From Prochlorococcus sp. AG-409-A19 (GTDB lineage: Bacteria > Cyanobacteriota > Cyanobacteriia > PCC-6307 > Cyanobiaceae), in contig QCJH01000003.1 of NCBI GenBank assembly GCA_003216155.1, forward strand, positions 1 to 64,000: DNA of 64,000 nt. The letters are read 5' to 3'. Every line of letters starts with the position of its first letter. Positions within the stretch are counted from its first letter, which is position 1. The notes under the pieces are model-generated. The model had not been told where the DNA came from. It saw only the letters and a program-made list of their open reading frames with translations, and did no database searches. Both the position numbers and the translations under genes were made by a program. Of this stretch, positions 18,887 to 28,794 are shown one piece after another.

Positions 18887-21793
18887 GTGACTAAGGAGAA
18901 ACCACGGGAAAGGAATCCCGGCCCCTCATACAAAGAAACACTGAACCTTCTTAGGACTTCCTTTGGGATGCGTGCCAATGCAACTCAAAGGGAGCCTGAG
19001 TTGCAGGCATTTTGGAAGGAAAAGGGTATTGATCTTGACCTGGGACTAGCTAATTCTGGGCCAATTTTTACTTTGCATGATGGTCCGCCTTATGCAAATG
19101 GGGCTCTTCACATGGGACACGCTCTTAACAAAGTGCTCAAGGACATAATTAATAAGTACAAGACTCTTCGTGGACACAAGGTTCACTTTGTCCCTGGCTG
19201 GGATTGCCATGGGTTACCTATTGAATTGAAGGTATTACAGAACCTTTCTTCTGAGGATAGGCAGGCCTTGACTCCTATCAAATTGCGTAAGAAAGCTGCG
19301 GCTTATGCAAGGAAGCAGGTTGAGGGGCAAAAGGTAGGTTTTTGTCGGTGGGGAGTTTGGGGCGATTGGAATAATCCTTATTTAACTCTTCAGAAGAATT
19401 ATGAAGCTGCACAGATTGAAGTTTTCGGGGAAATGGTTCTCCAAGGACATATATATCGTGGGTTAAAGCCTGTTCATTGGAGTCCAAGCTCCAGAACAGC
19501 TTTGGCTGAAGCAGAATTGGAATATCCAGATGGTCATATCAGTTCAAGTATTTATTGTCTTTTCCCTGTAGTGCAGTTACATGCCCAATTAAAGCGGGCT
19601 TTGCTTTTACAAGGTCTTGAGTTGCCTTCTGGCGAATCAGAATTAGCCAATAGACTTCAGGTTGCTATTTGGACTACGACTCCTTGGACATTGCCAGCAA
19701 ATCTTGCAGTGTCGGTGAATGAACGTCTTGAATATGCTTTTACCGAGGATTGTCAAGGTCGAATACTTTTGATTGCTGCTGATCTAGTCGATGTTGTTGG
19801 TAAAACGATTGGTCTGGAGTTGAAAATAAAAGCTATTGTTAAAGGTAATTTATTGGCTGGGATTAGATATAGAGATCCTTTGATGAGCCGTATAAGTTCA
19901 GTAGTTATAGGCGGTGATTATATAAATACAGACTCAGGGACAGGTTTAGTTCATACGGCTCCAGGACATGGTCTTGATGATTTCAATACTGGTTGCAAAT
20001 ACAATCTCCCTGTACTTTGCCCTGTTGATGGGTCGGGATATTTAACAGAGGAGGCTGGTCCTTTCGCTGGCTTAAATGTTCTTGAAGATGCTAATTCTAA
20101 AATCATTGCTGCCCTTGAAGATGTTGGCGCTCTTTTGAAAGAAGAGCCTTACTCTCATCGTTATCCATATGATTGGCGCACTAAGAAACCAACTATTTTT
20201 AGAGCAACGGAACAGTGGTTTGCTTCTGTAGAAGGTTTCCGCAATGAAGCTCTTAAAGCCATAGGTTCAGTGGAATGGCTGCCTATTTCAGGTAGGAATC
20301 GAATTGAGGCGATGGTTAGAGATCGGGGAGATTGGTGCATCTCTAGGCAACGTACTTGGGGAGTACCAATTCCAGTTTTTTATGCGAGAGAAAGTGAAAA
20401 GATACTTTTAAATAAAGAAACTCTGAGTCATATTCAGAGTCTTATTGCAGAGTTTGGAGCTGATGTTTGGTGGGAGCGGGATGAATCAGAGTTATTGCCA
20501 CCAACCTATGCAAATGAGGCAAAACTTTGGAGAAAAGGAACAGACACAATGGATGTATGGTTTGATTCGGGATCAAGTTGGGCGGCCGTGACAAGTCTCA
20601 AAGATGGTCTTGAATACCCTGCAGACCTTTATCTTGAAGGGTCTGACCAACATCGTGGATGGTTTCAGTCTTCTTTGCTTACTTCAATAGCTGTTAATAA
20701 AAGGGCGCCTTACAAAAAGGTTCTGACTCATGGTTTTGCTCTAGATGAAAAGGGTAGAAAAATGAGCAAGTCCCTTGGCAATGTTGTGGATCCTCAAGTT
20801 ATCATTAATGGCGGCCCTAACCAAAAAAAACAACCACCTTATGGTGCTGATGTATTGCGTTTATGGGTAAGCTCAGTTGACTATTCAGTAGACGTGCCCA
20901 TTGGAGAAAGTATTCTTCGTCAACTAGGAGACGTGTATCGCAAGGTGCGTAACACCGCAAGATATTTATTAGGAAATTTGCATGACTTTGATTCAAAGAA
21001 TGATTCTTTGCCAATAGAGAAGTTGCCATTACTTGACAGATGGATGCTTCAGCGCACTGCTGAAGTTATGGATGATATATCGCAGGCTTTTGAGAAGTAT
21101 GAGTTTTATAAGTTCTTTCAATTGCTTCAAAGCTTTTGCGTAGTAGATCTTTCCAACTTTTATCTTGATATTGCAAAGGATAGACTATATGTGAGTTCTT
21201 CTTTTGACCAACGCCGCCGTAGTTGTCAGACAGTTTTGTCTTTAATTATTGAGCATTTGGCTTGTGTTATGTCTCCTGTTCTTTGTCATATGGCTGAAGA
21301 CATATGGCAAAATCTTCCTTATAAAGTTGATGAAGAATCGGTGTTTCAAAGAGGTTGGCCTGAAGTTCCTGAGGCTTGGCGCGATCTTTCTTTGGTTGAG
21401 CCAATGCAACTTTTGAGAGAACTTCGTAGTGAAGTGAATAGAGTTATTGAAGACTGTAGAACCAGGCAGGAAGTAGGTGCTTCTTTAGAAGCCTCTATTC
21501 GAATAGAAGCTAGGACGCAAGCTTTGCAAGATGCTTTTAATTGGATCTCTATTTATGGTGATCCTGAGGTTGATGGATTGCGTGATTGGCTACTTGTTTC
21601 GCAATTGCAACTGGGGGGTGAGCCTTGGGCAGAGGTCTTCGCTACTAAGGAAACTGAGATGGCAATTATTGAGGTTGCTAGGGCTCGTGGGGTTAAATGT
21701 GATCGTTGTTGGCATTATGAAACCGATATTGGTCAACACCCTGAACATCCAACATTATGTGGACGCTGTATTGATGTATTAGATAGAAAATGA
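18887..21793 (+). CDS. ileS: Isoleucyl-tRNA synthetase
   Basis: Class I aminoacyl-tRNA synthetase charging tRNA-Ile, with an editing domain against valine. 968 aa. The HIGH-type motif is HMGH within [14 protein letters not shown] near residue 70, the KMSKS motif is near residue 624, and a C-terminal zinc-binding segment CDRCWHYE...CGRC is present near residue 938. Start is GTG at 18887. The window also carries a CAT-anticodon tRNA that may be the lysidine-modified isoleucine tRNA this enzyme would charge. Confidence 0.97.
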   Translation: MTKEKPRERNPGPSYKETLNLLRTSFGMRANATQREPELQAFWKEKGIDLDLGLANSGPIFTLHDGPPYANGALHMGHALNKVLKDIINKYKTLRGHKVHFVPGWDCHGLPIELKVLQNLSSEDRQALTPIKLRKKAAAYARKQVEGQKVGFCRWGVWGDWNNPYLTLQKNYEAAQIEVFGEMVLQGHIYRGLKPVHWSPSSRTALAEAELEYPDGHISSSIYCLFPVVQLHAQLKRALLLQGLELPSGESELANRLQVAIWTTTPWTLPANLAVSVNERLEYAFTEDCQGRILLIAADLVDVVGKTIGLELKIKAIVKGNLLAGIRYRDPLMSRISSVVIGGDYINTDSGTGLVHTAPGHGLDDFNTGCKYNLPVLCPVDGSGYLTEEAGPFAGLNVLEDANSKIIAALEDVGALLKEEPYSHRYPYDWRTKKPTIFRATEQWFASVEGFRNEALKAIGSVEWLPISGRNRIEAMVRDRGDWCISRQRTWGVPIPVFYARESEKILLNKETLSHIQSLIAEFGADVWWERDESELLPPTYANEAKLWRKGTDTMDVWFDSGSSWAAVTSLKDGLEYPADLYLEGSDQHRGWFQSSLLTSIAVNKRAPYKKVLTHGFALDEKGRKMSKSLGNVVDPQVIINGGPNQKKQPPYGADVLRLWVSSVDYSVDVPIGESILRQLGDVYRKVRNTARYLLGNLHDFDSKNDSLPIEKLPLLDRWMLQRTAEVMDDISQAFEKYEFYKFFQLLQSFCVVDLSNFYLDIAKDRLYVSSSFDQRRRSCQTVLSLIIEHLACVMSPVLCHMAEDIWQNLPYKVDEESVFQRGWPEVPEAWRDLSLVEPMQLLRELRSEVNRVIEDCRTRQEVGASLEASIRIEARTQALQDAFNWISIYGDPEVDGLRDWLLVSQLQLGGEPWAEVFATKETEMAIIEVARARGVKCDRCWHYETDIGQHPEHPTLCGRCIDVLDRK

Positions 21794-21875
21794 TTTTATT
21801 GAGAGTTATATGATAAGTAAACTTCTCGCATTTTAGATCTTATTTGACGGCATTTGATTTTTTGATATTCCCAGC

Positions 21876-21910
21876 TTAACTTTTAACTTTTAACTTTTAA
21901 CTTTTAACTT
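21876..21910. repeat. 7-bp tandem repeat TTAACTT x5
   Basis: Five perfect head-to-tail copies of TTAACTT followed by a T-run. It lies in the convergent spacer between ileS and the DUF3177 gene. As a short tandem repeat it could vary in copy number by slippage; the trailing T-run might contribute to ileS termination but no stem is obvious. Confidence 0.9.
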
Positions 21911-21949
21911 TTTTTTCAGCGATTTTAAATGTTCTTATGATTAATTTAT

Positions 21950-22648
21950 TTAGAACTCACCAGCAATTCTGCCTTGTCTAGGGAGTCTTATTAAAAGCAA
22001 TTGAATTAGGCCTATTAAATAGGCCATTAAAGCTAAGTAACCAATGAAGGCCGATACGGCTTGAGTCCATTCTCCGCCAAAAAGAAATCCAAACAATTTT
22101 TCTGCAACTCGATGAAAGCCTCGAGGTGCTTCAAGCCAGTATTTGCAATTTGACTCTTCTGTGATTGTTGCGCATGAAAGACTTAAAAAAGTAATTGGTG
22201 ATACAACAAGAGCAAATCCACTGATGCACCAGCGCCAGATTCTTACGGTGAAGGGAAGAGGACGCCATGGCGGGAGGTCAGCAAGTTCTTCATTAAGATC
22301 AATCCAAAACCAAATTGAAGCGACCATTAAAAGTGGAGCAACAAATAGTGTGATGTATCCAATTGGTCTTTGATCGACTAGGAGGAGAATGCTTATTCCG
22401 AGAAGACTAGCGATTTTCCAGTAGATGGTTAGGAGCCGCACCATTGACTTTTCTTGGCGTATTGCAGCCCAGGCCAGTAGTACTAAAGGGAGGCCAAAGC
22501 TAAACACTGCTGCCAAACGGTATGTGAGCCATACCAAGTTGCGGTAAGGGAGATCAGGCACTAAGGAAGTTTTTAAATATCCATTATCGATGAAGCCAAA
22601 TCTGTTAACAGACATTGGTGATGTCAAACTCAGTAAGTTGTCTTGCAT
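21950..22648 (-). CDS. DUF3177-like membrane protein
   Basis: 232-aa polytopic membrane protein with about five hydrophobic segments (AVFSFGLPLVLLAWAA; IASLLGISILLLVD; ITLFVAPLLMVASIWFW; ISGFALVVSPITFLSL; AFIGYLALMAYLIGLI). It resembles the cyanobacterial DUF3177 family (from memory); function unknown. ATG start. Its start codon lies only 15 bp from that of the divergently transcribed trmB, so their promoters must overlap each other or lie inside the opposite gene. Confidence 0.78.
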   Translation of the reverse strand: MQDNLLSLTSPMSVNRFGFIDNGYLKTSLVPDLPYRNLVWLTYRLAAVFSFGLPLVLLAWAAIRQEKSMVRLLTIYWKIASLLGISILLLVDQRPIGYITLFVAPLLMVASIWFWIDLNEELADLPPWRPLPFTVRIWRWCISGFALVVSPITFLSLSCATITEESNCKYWLEAPRGFHRVAEKLFGFLFGGEWTQAVSAFIGYLALMAYLIGLIQLLLIRLPRQGRIAGEF

Positions 22649-22663
22649 CTCAATTTGCTAATA

Positions 22664-23371
22664 GTGCGGCAGCACGTAAACCCGCTAAGTCGTTTCTTTC
22701 AGCTGCCTCGCGAGTTGTTAGGCCCTGACGAGTTGTTTGAACGACCTCATCTTCCGATTCATTTAGATATTGGTTCTGCTAGGGGACAGTTTCTGTTAGA
22801 CCTGGCTGTCCTGCAACCAACTTGGAATTTTTTGGGGGTCGAGATACGTCATGCGTTAGTGATGACAGCCGATCGAGAGCGCGAAAGGTTGGGGCTAACT
22901 AACCTTAGATATTTGTTTTGCAATGCAAATGTCAGCTTAGAGAAATGGTTACTTGCTTTGCCAAAAGGTCAATTAAAAAGAGTCTCAATACAATTTCCTG
23001 ACCCATGGTTTAAACGACGCCATAAAAAGCGACGTGTTTTGCAACCAAGGTTTTTGCTTGGTTTGACTTCGGCTATGCAACCAGGTTGTGAATTATTTGT
23101 TCAGAGTGATTTATTGGAGGTTATAGAACCTATGCGGAAATTAATAGAGTTAAGCAATTGTTTTGAGTGTTTTCATGATGATGGTCTGATTTGGTTAAAG
23201 AAAAACCCTTTTGATATGCCAACTGAAAGAGAGGAATATGTATTATCTAGGGGGTTCCCTGTTTATAGATGTTTATACAAAAGAAATGGTAATCAGCCTT
23301 TTCATCTTTTAAGCTTGGAAGAGTCTTGGCAATGTATTGATAGTAAAACCTTGCATGAAAAGAATACATAA
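22664..23371 (+). CDS. trmB: tRNA (guanine-N7-)-methyltransferase
   Basis: SAM-dependent enzyme forming m7G46 in the tRNA variable loop. About 235 aa. I start at the GTG that gives the N terminus RQHVNPLSRFFQLP, which matches family members; a TTG at 22643 would add seven unlikely residues and overlap the divergent gene. The SAM-binding segment IHLDIGSARGQFL, the GVEIR motif and the family signature IQFPDPWFKRRHKKRR are present. Confidence 0.93.
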   Translation: MRQHVNPLSRFFQLPRELLGPDELFERPHLPIHLDIGSARGQFLLDLAVLQPTWNFLGVEIRHALVMTADRERERLGLTNLRYLFCNANVSLEKWLLALPKGQLKRVSIQFPDPWFKRRHKKRRVLQPRFLLGLTSAMQPGCELFVQSDLLEVIEPMRKLIELSNCFECFHDDGLIWLKKNPFDMPTEREEYVLSRGFPVYRCLYKRNGNQPFHLLSLEESWQCIDSKTLHEKNT

Positions 23372-23888
23372 TTATTTTGTGAATATATTAATATATCTTC
23401 TGATATGAGTTATTGACTCTTGTTTGACTTGGCTGTGCCGAAATCCCAAATTAAGGGAAAGTTCCGATATCAAGAGTTGGCCCTTGGCTCAGATATATTA
23501 TTCAGTCCCAAAGGTTTCTAAGGGGGTCTTGAGGACGCTTGGGGGTGGACACCTCAATTGTATAAAGTAGAAAAGTTAGTCAAAATTCAAACACAAAGCA
23601 TCTTAGATTCAAAGGTTGGAAGAATGGAATCATTTGTCTAAAGAACATATAAAGTTCGGTAGAACCTATTCGATTGGCACTTCTTAAAAGGAATAAAGCG
23701 TTGAATTGTGTCAATCAAAATTACAAACTGTTTGCTAATTAATTATGACCTTTAAAGACATATCTTTTTGTCCATATCAGGTTTGACTCATGTATAAAAG
23801 TTAATCTAAGCTTTTGCATAATGCTTTTAAGCATGCTCTTGTCTTTCTCAACAGAATAAGAGTAGTTTCTTGTTTGGATGAAGAGAAG
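23372..23888. other. 517-bp region without a recognised gene
   Basis: No convincing coding frame on either strand. The middle part (about 23490-23570) is more GC-rich than its surroundings and contains TGAGG...CCTCA and short G-runs that could fold, so a non-coding RNA is possible but unproven. The segment 23814-23888 is an in-frame, TTG-started extension of the downstream lytic transglycosylase that I judge to be leader rather than protein. Confidence 0.4.
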
Positions 23889-25916
23889 GTGACTTCCTTG
23901 CGTGGCCTCACATTAATAGTTGGCATTTCTTTGATGAGCTTGTGTGCAATTGTTGGTGGACAGGCAATAGTGAGATCAGGTCAAGCGAAATTAAATCCAG
24001 ACTTTTCGCAAGAAGATCTTTGGAAAATCTATCGAAGATCTATCGATCCTCATCAAAGGCGAGAGGCTGCATTGCTTTTGGCTAGTAAATCTCGGGATTC
24101 TCCCTTGAGGCTACAAAGATTGCTGAATGCCCAAGGTTGGGGTGATAGTTCTTTAGCTGCAGTAGCCCTAAAACTTCAAGCACAAAATGCAGAACGCGTA
24201 TTGGGGTTTAAAAGATCTATTCCTATTTGGGAGGATTTGCTAAGACGTTTTCCATTGTCAATATCTTCTACTGATGCCTATTACAGCCTTGGTCGCAAAA
24301 GGCCAAAATTGCGTGAGTATTTATTAAAGAATTACCCGGCTCATCCCGCTGCACTGGCAAGTGCTTTGGAATTGAATAATCAGGGAGGTGATTCTTATCA
24401 AGGTGCATTGCATTTAGCAAGATGGGGTTCTCGTTGGCCTGGTGCTGAACAAGCTATACGTGATGCTTGTAGGTCTACTTTGCCAAATGGTTTTGAATCA
24501 AAAGAAATTGAAGCACTTGCATTTTCTTTGGCAAAACTGGGAGACGGCAAAGCGGCTCTTGAATGTTTGAAAGATGAATCTTCTAGGCCGTCTATTTTAC
24601 TTGCTATTGGGAAGGCTTTGTTGCAAGGAAACTCATTTGATCAAGAAAAGGGTGAAGAGCTTTTAATGAAGATGGTTCAAAAGAATCCCCAGACGCCTGA
24701 AAGTTTGGAAGTGGCAAGATTGTTTAGTTCACCGTTTTATCCAAGAAGAGAAAGTTTTAAATTATTACCTGAAAGCCTTTCAACATACTCACCAAGTGTT
24801 CTTGCAGCAAAGATTCGATTGAATGAAGGAAATGATTTTGAGGTGCTTATAAAAGGCTGGGAGGATTATGCTGATATTTGGGAATTACAGTGGTATTTAG
24901 CTAGAAAAGCTTTGTTAAATAGTGATTGGATAAAAGCTACATCAATATTACAAAGTATCGCTAGCTCAAAATTGCCTGAGCCGCTGGCCGTAAGACAAAA
25001 ATTTTGGCTAGCTTTTTCTGCGGCCAAGCAAGGCCAAACTTTTCAAGCAAAGAAAATTTGGAAAGAAATCAGTATTAAACATCCACCTGGTTATTATACA
25101 TGGCGTGCTTCTTCTCGAATTGAAAAAATAGATTTTCCCAAACTTAAAAATAGTGATTTTTTGCTAGAGAATCCAAAACCTTTGGCTTGGCAACCTCTTG
25201 GTAGCAAGAATAACTTGGCCAACCTACTTTGGCGTTTAGGTTTGGAAAAAGATGCTTGGGAAACATGGAGATCAAGCAAAGGCCAAGACCTGATTGGTTT
25301 AGATAGTTTTGAAGAGACTCTTATTGAAGGGCGTTTAAGGATGTCAGTAGGGGATAATTGGTTAGGCCTAAATAAGTTATGGAAAGTAAGCTTAATATCT
25401 GTTATAGAAGATTGTTTCGATCGTCAATTGTTGCACAGAAGTCAATATCCTTATCGGTTTTGGAGCGAGATCTCAGAAGCAAGTAAAGTAACAGGCATAT
25501 TACCAGAATTATTATTGTCAATAGTTAAACAAGAGTCGAGATTCTCTCCAGGTGTTGAATCTATTGCTGGTGCAATAGGACTTATGCAAATCATGCCAGA
25601 GACGGCAAATCAGTATTCTCAAGATGTCCTGTCTAAGGATGCTTTGAAAGAAACAAGAAAGAATATATTATTAGGAGCATTACATTTGTCTAAGTTAATA
25701 GATAGGTGGAATATGAATCCTTGGCTCGTAATTGCCAGCTATAATGCTGGCTCTGAGGCAGTCTCGAGATGGGAGTCGGATGAACTTGAGTTTGAACCTG
25801 AACTTTGGGTCGAGAGAATACCCTACCCTGAGACAAGATTCTATACAAAAAAAGTGCTTGGGAACATTTGGAGCTATTTGAAGTTAGACGATCAACTATG
25901 TCAAGAACATGAGTAA
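23889..25916 (+). CDS. Soluble lytic murein transglycosylase (SLT domain)
   Basis: About 675 aa. An N-terminal membrane anchor or signal segment (LTLIVGISLMSLCAIVGG) is followed by a long alpha-helical superhelix and a C-terminal lysozyme-like SLT domain. The SLT domain shows the catalytic glutamate in SIVKQESRFSPGVES, then GAIGLMQIMPETA and ASYNAG. It should cleave peptidoglycan to 1,6-anhydro-muropeptides in the periplasm. The GTG at 23889, preceded by AAGAGAAG, places the signal segment correctly; a TTG at 23814 is also open. Confidence 0.9.
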   Translation: MTSLRGLTLIVGISLMSLCAIVGGQAIVRSGQAKLNPDFSQEDLWKIYRRSIDPHQRREAALLLASKSRDSPLRLQRLLNAQGWGDSSLAAVALKLQAQNAERVLGFKRSIPIWEDLLRRFPLSISSTDAYYSLGRKRPKLREYLLKNYPAHPAALASALELNNQGGDSYQGALHLARWGSRWPGAEQAIRDACRSTLPNGFESKEIEALAFSLAKLGDGKAALECLKDESSRPSILLAIGKALLQGNSFDQEKGEELLMKMVQKNPQTPESLEVARLFSSPFYPRRESFKLLPESLSTYSPSVLAAKIRLNEGNDFEVLIKGWEDYADIWELQWYLARKALLNSDWIKATSILQSIASSKLPEPLAVRQKFWLAFSAAKQGQTFQAKKIWKEISIKHPPGYYTWRASSRIEKIDFPKLKNSDFLLENPKPLAWQPLGSKNNLANLLWRLGLEKDAWETWRSSKGQDLIGLDSFEETLIEGRLRMSVGDNWLGLNKLWKVSLISVIEDCFDRQLLHRSQYPYRFWSEISEASKVTGILPELLLSIVKQESRFSPGVESIAGAIGLMQIMPETANQYSQDVLSKDALKETRKNILLGALHLSKLIDRWNMNPWLVIASYNAGSEAVSRWESDELEFEPELWVERIPYPETRFYTKKVLGNIWSYLKLDDQLCQEHE

Positions 25917-26043
25917 TTTCAGGGAAGTAATTGCTGCATGAAGAAAACTTTAAAAATACTTGATAGTATATGCAGATTTCTTGCCATATAAGTGATATAT
26001 TTTTTTGAAGGTTAGTTTCTAATTGAATTAGACTGTTTAAAGA

Positions 26044-26613
26044 ATGACCGACTCGCCATCCCCTATTTTGCTTAGTAAGGTCCAGAGAATATTTCTTGCA
26101 ATGACTGCATTTCTATTGGCAGTTTGCTTGCTAATCTTTCGTGGATATTTTAATCCAGAAGCTCCTTTACAACAATTAGCAAGAAAGTCTTTGGAGCCAA
26201 ATAATGCTCTTTACAATGGAAGGCCCACCGTACTTGAGTTCTATGCAGATTGGTGTGAAGCCTGTAGGGGAATGGCACCATCTATGATTTCTCTTGAGAA
26301 AAATTTAGGGAATAAGCTTGATATTGTTCTGCTCAATGTCGATAATCCAAAGTGGCAAGACCTTATGAATAAATATAATGTCTTAGGTATTCCTCATTTG
26401 AATTATTTTGATGCTCAGGGTGCTTATAAGGGAAGCTCTGTAGGATTACAGTCTCATAAAGAATTATCGTCATCTTTGGATGCGCTACTTTCAGATAATC
26501 CATTGCCAAGTCTTACTAATATGGGTTCAATTAGCAGGTTAAAGGACATCTATAATGTAAGCAACGATTCGTCAAGTCAATCAGATAAAGTCAAACCTCG
26601 AAGCCATGGATAA
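26044..26613 (+). CDS. txlA: Thioredoxin-like membrane protein (TxlA/HCF164 type)
   Basis: 189 aa with one N-terminal transmembrane helix (IFLAMTAFLLAVCLLIF, about residues 17-35) and a thioredoxin fold carrying the redox motif WCEAC at about residue 75, plus the cis-proline segment GIPHLNYF. The arrangement matches TxlA/HCF164, a thylakoid thiol-disulfide protein involved in electron-transport redox control and cytochrome b6f assembly. Subtype assignment is from domain layout. ATG start; it converges with thyX. Confidence 0.88.
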   Translation: MTDSPSPILLSKVQRIFLAMTAFLLAVCLLIFRGYFNPEAPLQQLARKSLEPNNALYNGRPTVLEFYADWCEACRGMAPSMISLEKNLGNKLDIVLLNVDNPKWQDLMNKYNVLGIPHLNYFDAQGAYKGSSVGLQSHKELSSSLDALLSDNPLPSLTNMGSISRLKDIYNVSNDSSSQSDKVKPRSHG

Positions 26614-26647
26614 ATGTCAGACATTTCTTGAACTCATGAAAATTTAA

Positions 26648-27289
26648 TTAACCTTGATCCCAACCTAATGAGCTTGCAACTATTGGATAGGTTTCAGAAA
26701 AGATCTTTTTACATTGCAACGCAATATCCATATGTTCTTTTTGTGTTCCATGACCTGAACGAAGTTCGATATAATGTATCCACGATCTGCAGGAACCTGT
26801 CATATAGATCTTAGTTGGTGTTGCTATAGGTAGTACAAATCTTGCACATTCTTTGGCGACTCCTGCTTCAAGCATGTCTTCGTAAAGGTTAATTGATTGA
26901 TTAAATTGCTCCCGGATTCTTCTTTTAAAAGTATCAATTATTCCACCTTCTAAATCATTGATCGAGTTTTGCCTGTTTTTTGTGTCTTGTCGTCTTAACT
27001 CGGGAATTTCTATCCCACCTAATTGTGTACTATCTGCATAACGTTGTGAAAACTCTTGGAAAGTAAATGACCTGTGCCGAAGAATCTGTGCAGCAATCCC
27101 TCGATTGGTTTCTATTTGAACTGTCATATAAGCTTGTTCAAAAACACTCCAATGTTGATGTTTGATGCAATATTTCAGGAGCCCATTGAAGTCTTGATTG
27201 TTTTGGTTCTTAGGATTGCTCACTCTAGCTATATAAGCCATTGTTTGTTCTGCTTTTGGAGTTGATGCTATTAATTCGACGTTGCTCAT
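26648..27289 (-). CDS. thyX: Flavin-dependent thymidylate synthase
   Basis: Makes dTMP from dUMP using methylene-tetrahydrofolate, FAD and NADPH, replacing ThyA. 213 aa, with the ThyX signature RHR-x7-S seen as RHRSFTFQEFSQRY near residue 72. ATG start. It sits 138 bp downstream of dcd on the same strand; together they supply the deoxypyrimidine branch leading to dTMP, with glyA elsewhere in the window making the folate cofactor. Confidence 0.96.
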   Translation of the reverse strand: MSNVELIASTPKAEQTMAYIARVSNPKNQNNQDFNGLLKYCIKHQHWSVFEQAYMTVQIETNRGIAAQILRHRSFTFQEFSQRYADSTQLGGIEIPELRRQDTKNRQNSINDLEGGIIDTFKRRIREQFNQSINLYEDMLEAGVAKECARFVLPIATPTKIYMTGSCRSWIHYIELRSGHGTQKEHMDIALQCKKIFSETYPIVASSLGWDQG

Positions 27290-27427
27290 CTCTAGTCAAA
27301 CTTTCTATAACTTTAGCATGAAAATTTAGCTTAGCCTATGAAGATTTAGGCTAAATGTACTTAAGAATATGTGCTTATCAGCAGTTGGATAGAGTTAAAT
27401 AAAGGGCCAAACTTTATAGATTATAAT

Positions 27428-28018
27428 TTATATTCTTGCAAGAGTTACTTTTTCTGGCTGGTGTTGATACTTTCCTTTTCTGTCGCTATACGTAGTCTCG
27501 CAGGGGTCGCCCTCGAAAAATAGTAGTTGGCAAATTCCTTCGTTCGCATAGATTCTGCAATCTGCTCCTGAACTATTGCTAAATTCAAGAGTTAAATGAC
27601 CTTCCCAACTTGCTTCAGCAGGAGTCGTATTTACTATAATTCCTAATCGAGCATAGGTGCTTTTCCCAAGACATATAACAGTTATATTTGGCGGAACTTT
27701 CATTTTCTCTAAAGCCACTCCTAATCCATACGAATGAGCTGGAAGTATGAAGTATTCGCCATCCTTATCCTTTTGTAGAGGTGTGGCTTCTAGGTTCGCA
27801 GGATTAAACCTTTTCGGGTTCATCACTGTGCCAGGAACATGACGAAATATAAGAAATTCTTTTGAAGAAAGTCTTAGATCATACCCGTATGAGGAACAGC
27901 CAAAGCTAAGAACAGGTTTCTTTTGGTTTGTTTCAAGATGCCTAATTAGGCCAGGCTGAAAGGGGTCAAGCATCCCTGATGCAGCTTGTTCAGTTATCCA
28001 GCGATCGTTTTTAAGCAT
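27428..28018 (-). CDS. dcd: dCTP deaminase
   Basis: Deaminates dCTP to dUTP, which is then converted to dUMP for thymidylate synthesis. About 197 aa, dUTPase-like beta fold. Visible motifs: SSYGYDLRL near residue 40, CLGKSTYARLGI and the catalytic-glutamate segment TPAEASWEGHLTLE. I use the ATG at 28018, which overlaps the upstream gene's TAA as TAATG, indicating translational coupling. Confidence 0.95.
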   Translation of the reverse strand: MLKNDRWITEQAASGMLDPFQPGLIRHLETNQKKPVLSFGCSSYGYDLRLSSKEFLIFRHVPGTVMNPKRFNPANLEATPLQKDKDGEYFILPAHSYGLGVALEKMKVPPNITVICLGKSTYARLGIIVNTTPAEASWEGHLTLEFSNSSGADCRIYANEGICQLLFFEGDPCETTYSDRKGKYQHQPEKVTLARI

Positions 28019-28644
28019 TAGAAACCACAACGTAATTCAGTGATTTGATCTGCCATCTTTGTTAGGCGATTTGGAATTTCTGGACCAGTAAGAATGACGT
28101 CGATTGCATCAGGCATTTTCTCAAGTGTTTCTATAACATCTGCTTCGTTTAGATAACCAAGTGATATCGCGAGACCGACTTCATCAATTACCAGTTGGTC
28201 AAGCTCTCCTGAAAGTAGCTTTTCTCGACATATTTTCCATATTGCTTTAACTGCCTCAATTGGATTGGGTTTAGAGGGTTGCTGAGAGATTTCAGAAATG
28301 TGTTTTGAAATGCACCCAGGAAAATCTGGTCTGATCCATTCAAGTTTACCGCAGAGTTTTACTGTTCTTTGTGGACCTTGATTTACACCCCCTTTAAGCA
28401 ATTGAACAATCAGAACTCGACTGCCAAGTCCTGCTGTTCTTAACGCGGCACTTAGTACGACAGAAAAGCTTCCTCTATATGAAGAGGTATGGATTTGGAG
28501 TTGCCCTTCGGGCTGTACCAGGTGAAGTGCTGGTCGTATTTTGGGCGGTTTTAGAGGCCTTGTGCCAACGCTCCCTGAAAAATGTTGACCAGCTTTTTCC
28601 TGATCAACATAATACTGCGAATTTTTGAGGCTTGTGCTTACCAA
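28018..28644 (-). CDS. CobO/BtuR-like protein lacking Walker A
   Basis: 208 aa aligned by eye to the P-loop cob(I)yrinic acid a,c-diamide adenosyltransferase family: GLGSRVLIVQLLKGG, QLVIDEVGLAISLGYL and DVILTGPEIP correspond to family segments. The phosphate loop, normally GNGKGKTT, is replaced at about residues 51-60 by IHTSSYRGSF, without the conserved glycines or lysine. ATP-dependent adenosyl transfer is therefore doubtful; a divergent or regulatory role is possible. Start is TTG, with no in-frame ATG or GTG nearby. Coupled to dcd by the TAATG overlap. Confidence 0.8.
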   Translation of the reverse strand: MVSTSLKNSQYYVDQEKAGQHFSGSVGTRPLKPPKIRPALHLVQPEGQLQIHTSSYRGSFSVVLSAALRTAGLGSRVLIVQLLKGGVNQGPQRTVKLCGKLEWIRPDFPGCISKHISEISQQPSKPNPIEAVKAIWKICREKLLSGELDQLVIDEVGLAISLGYLNEADVIETLEKMPDAIDVILTGPEIPNRLTKMADQITELRCGF

Positions 28645-28794
28645 GACTGCAAGAGCCTTTAAGAGTGACTGCTTGCAAACTTAGCGTCGCTTGTCATCTG
28701 CACAAGGGTTTTGACACTATCTATGGTGTATATGAAGGAATTGATTGCCTCGTTTGCCTTTCTTTTTAAGAATTAGAGGAGAGTATTTGTATCT

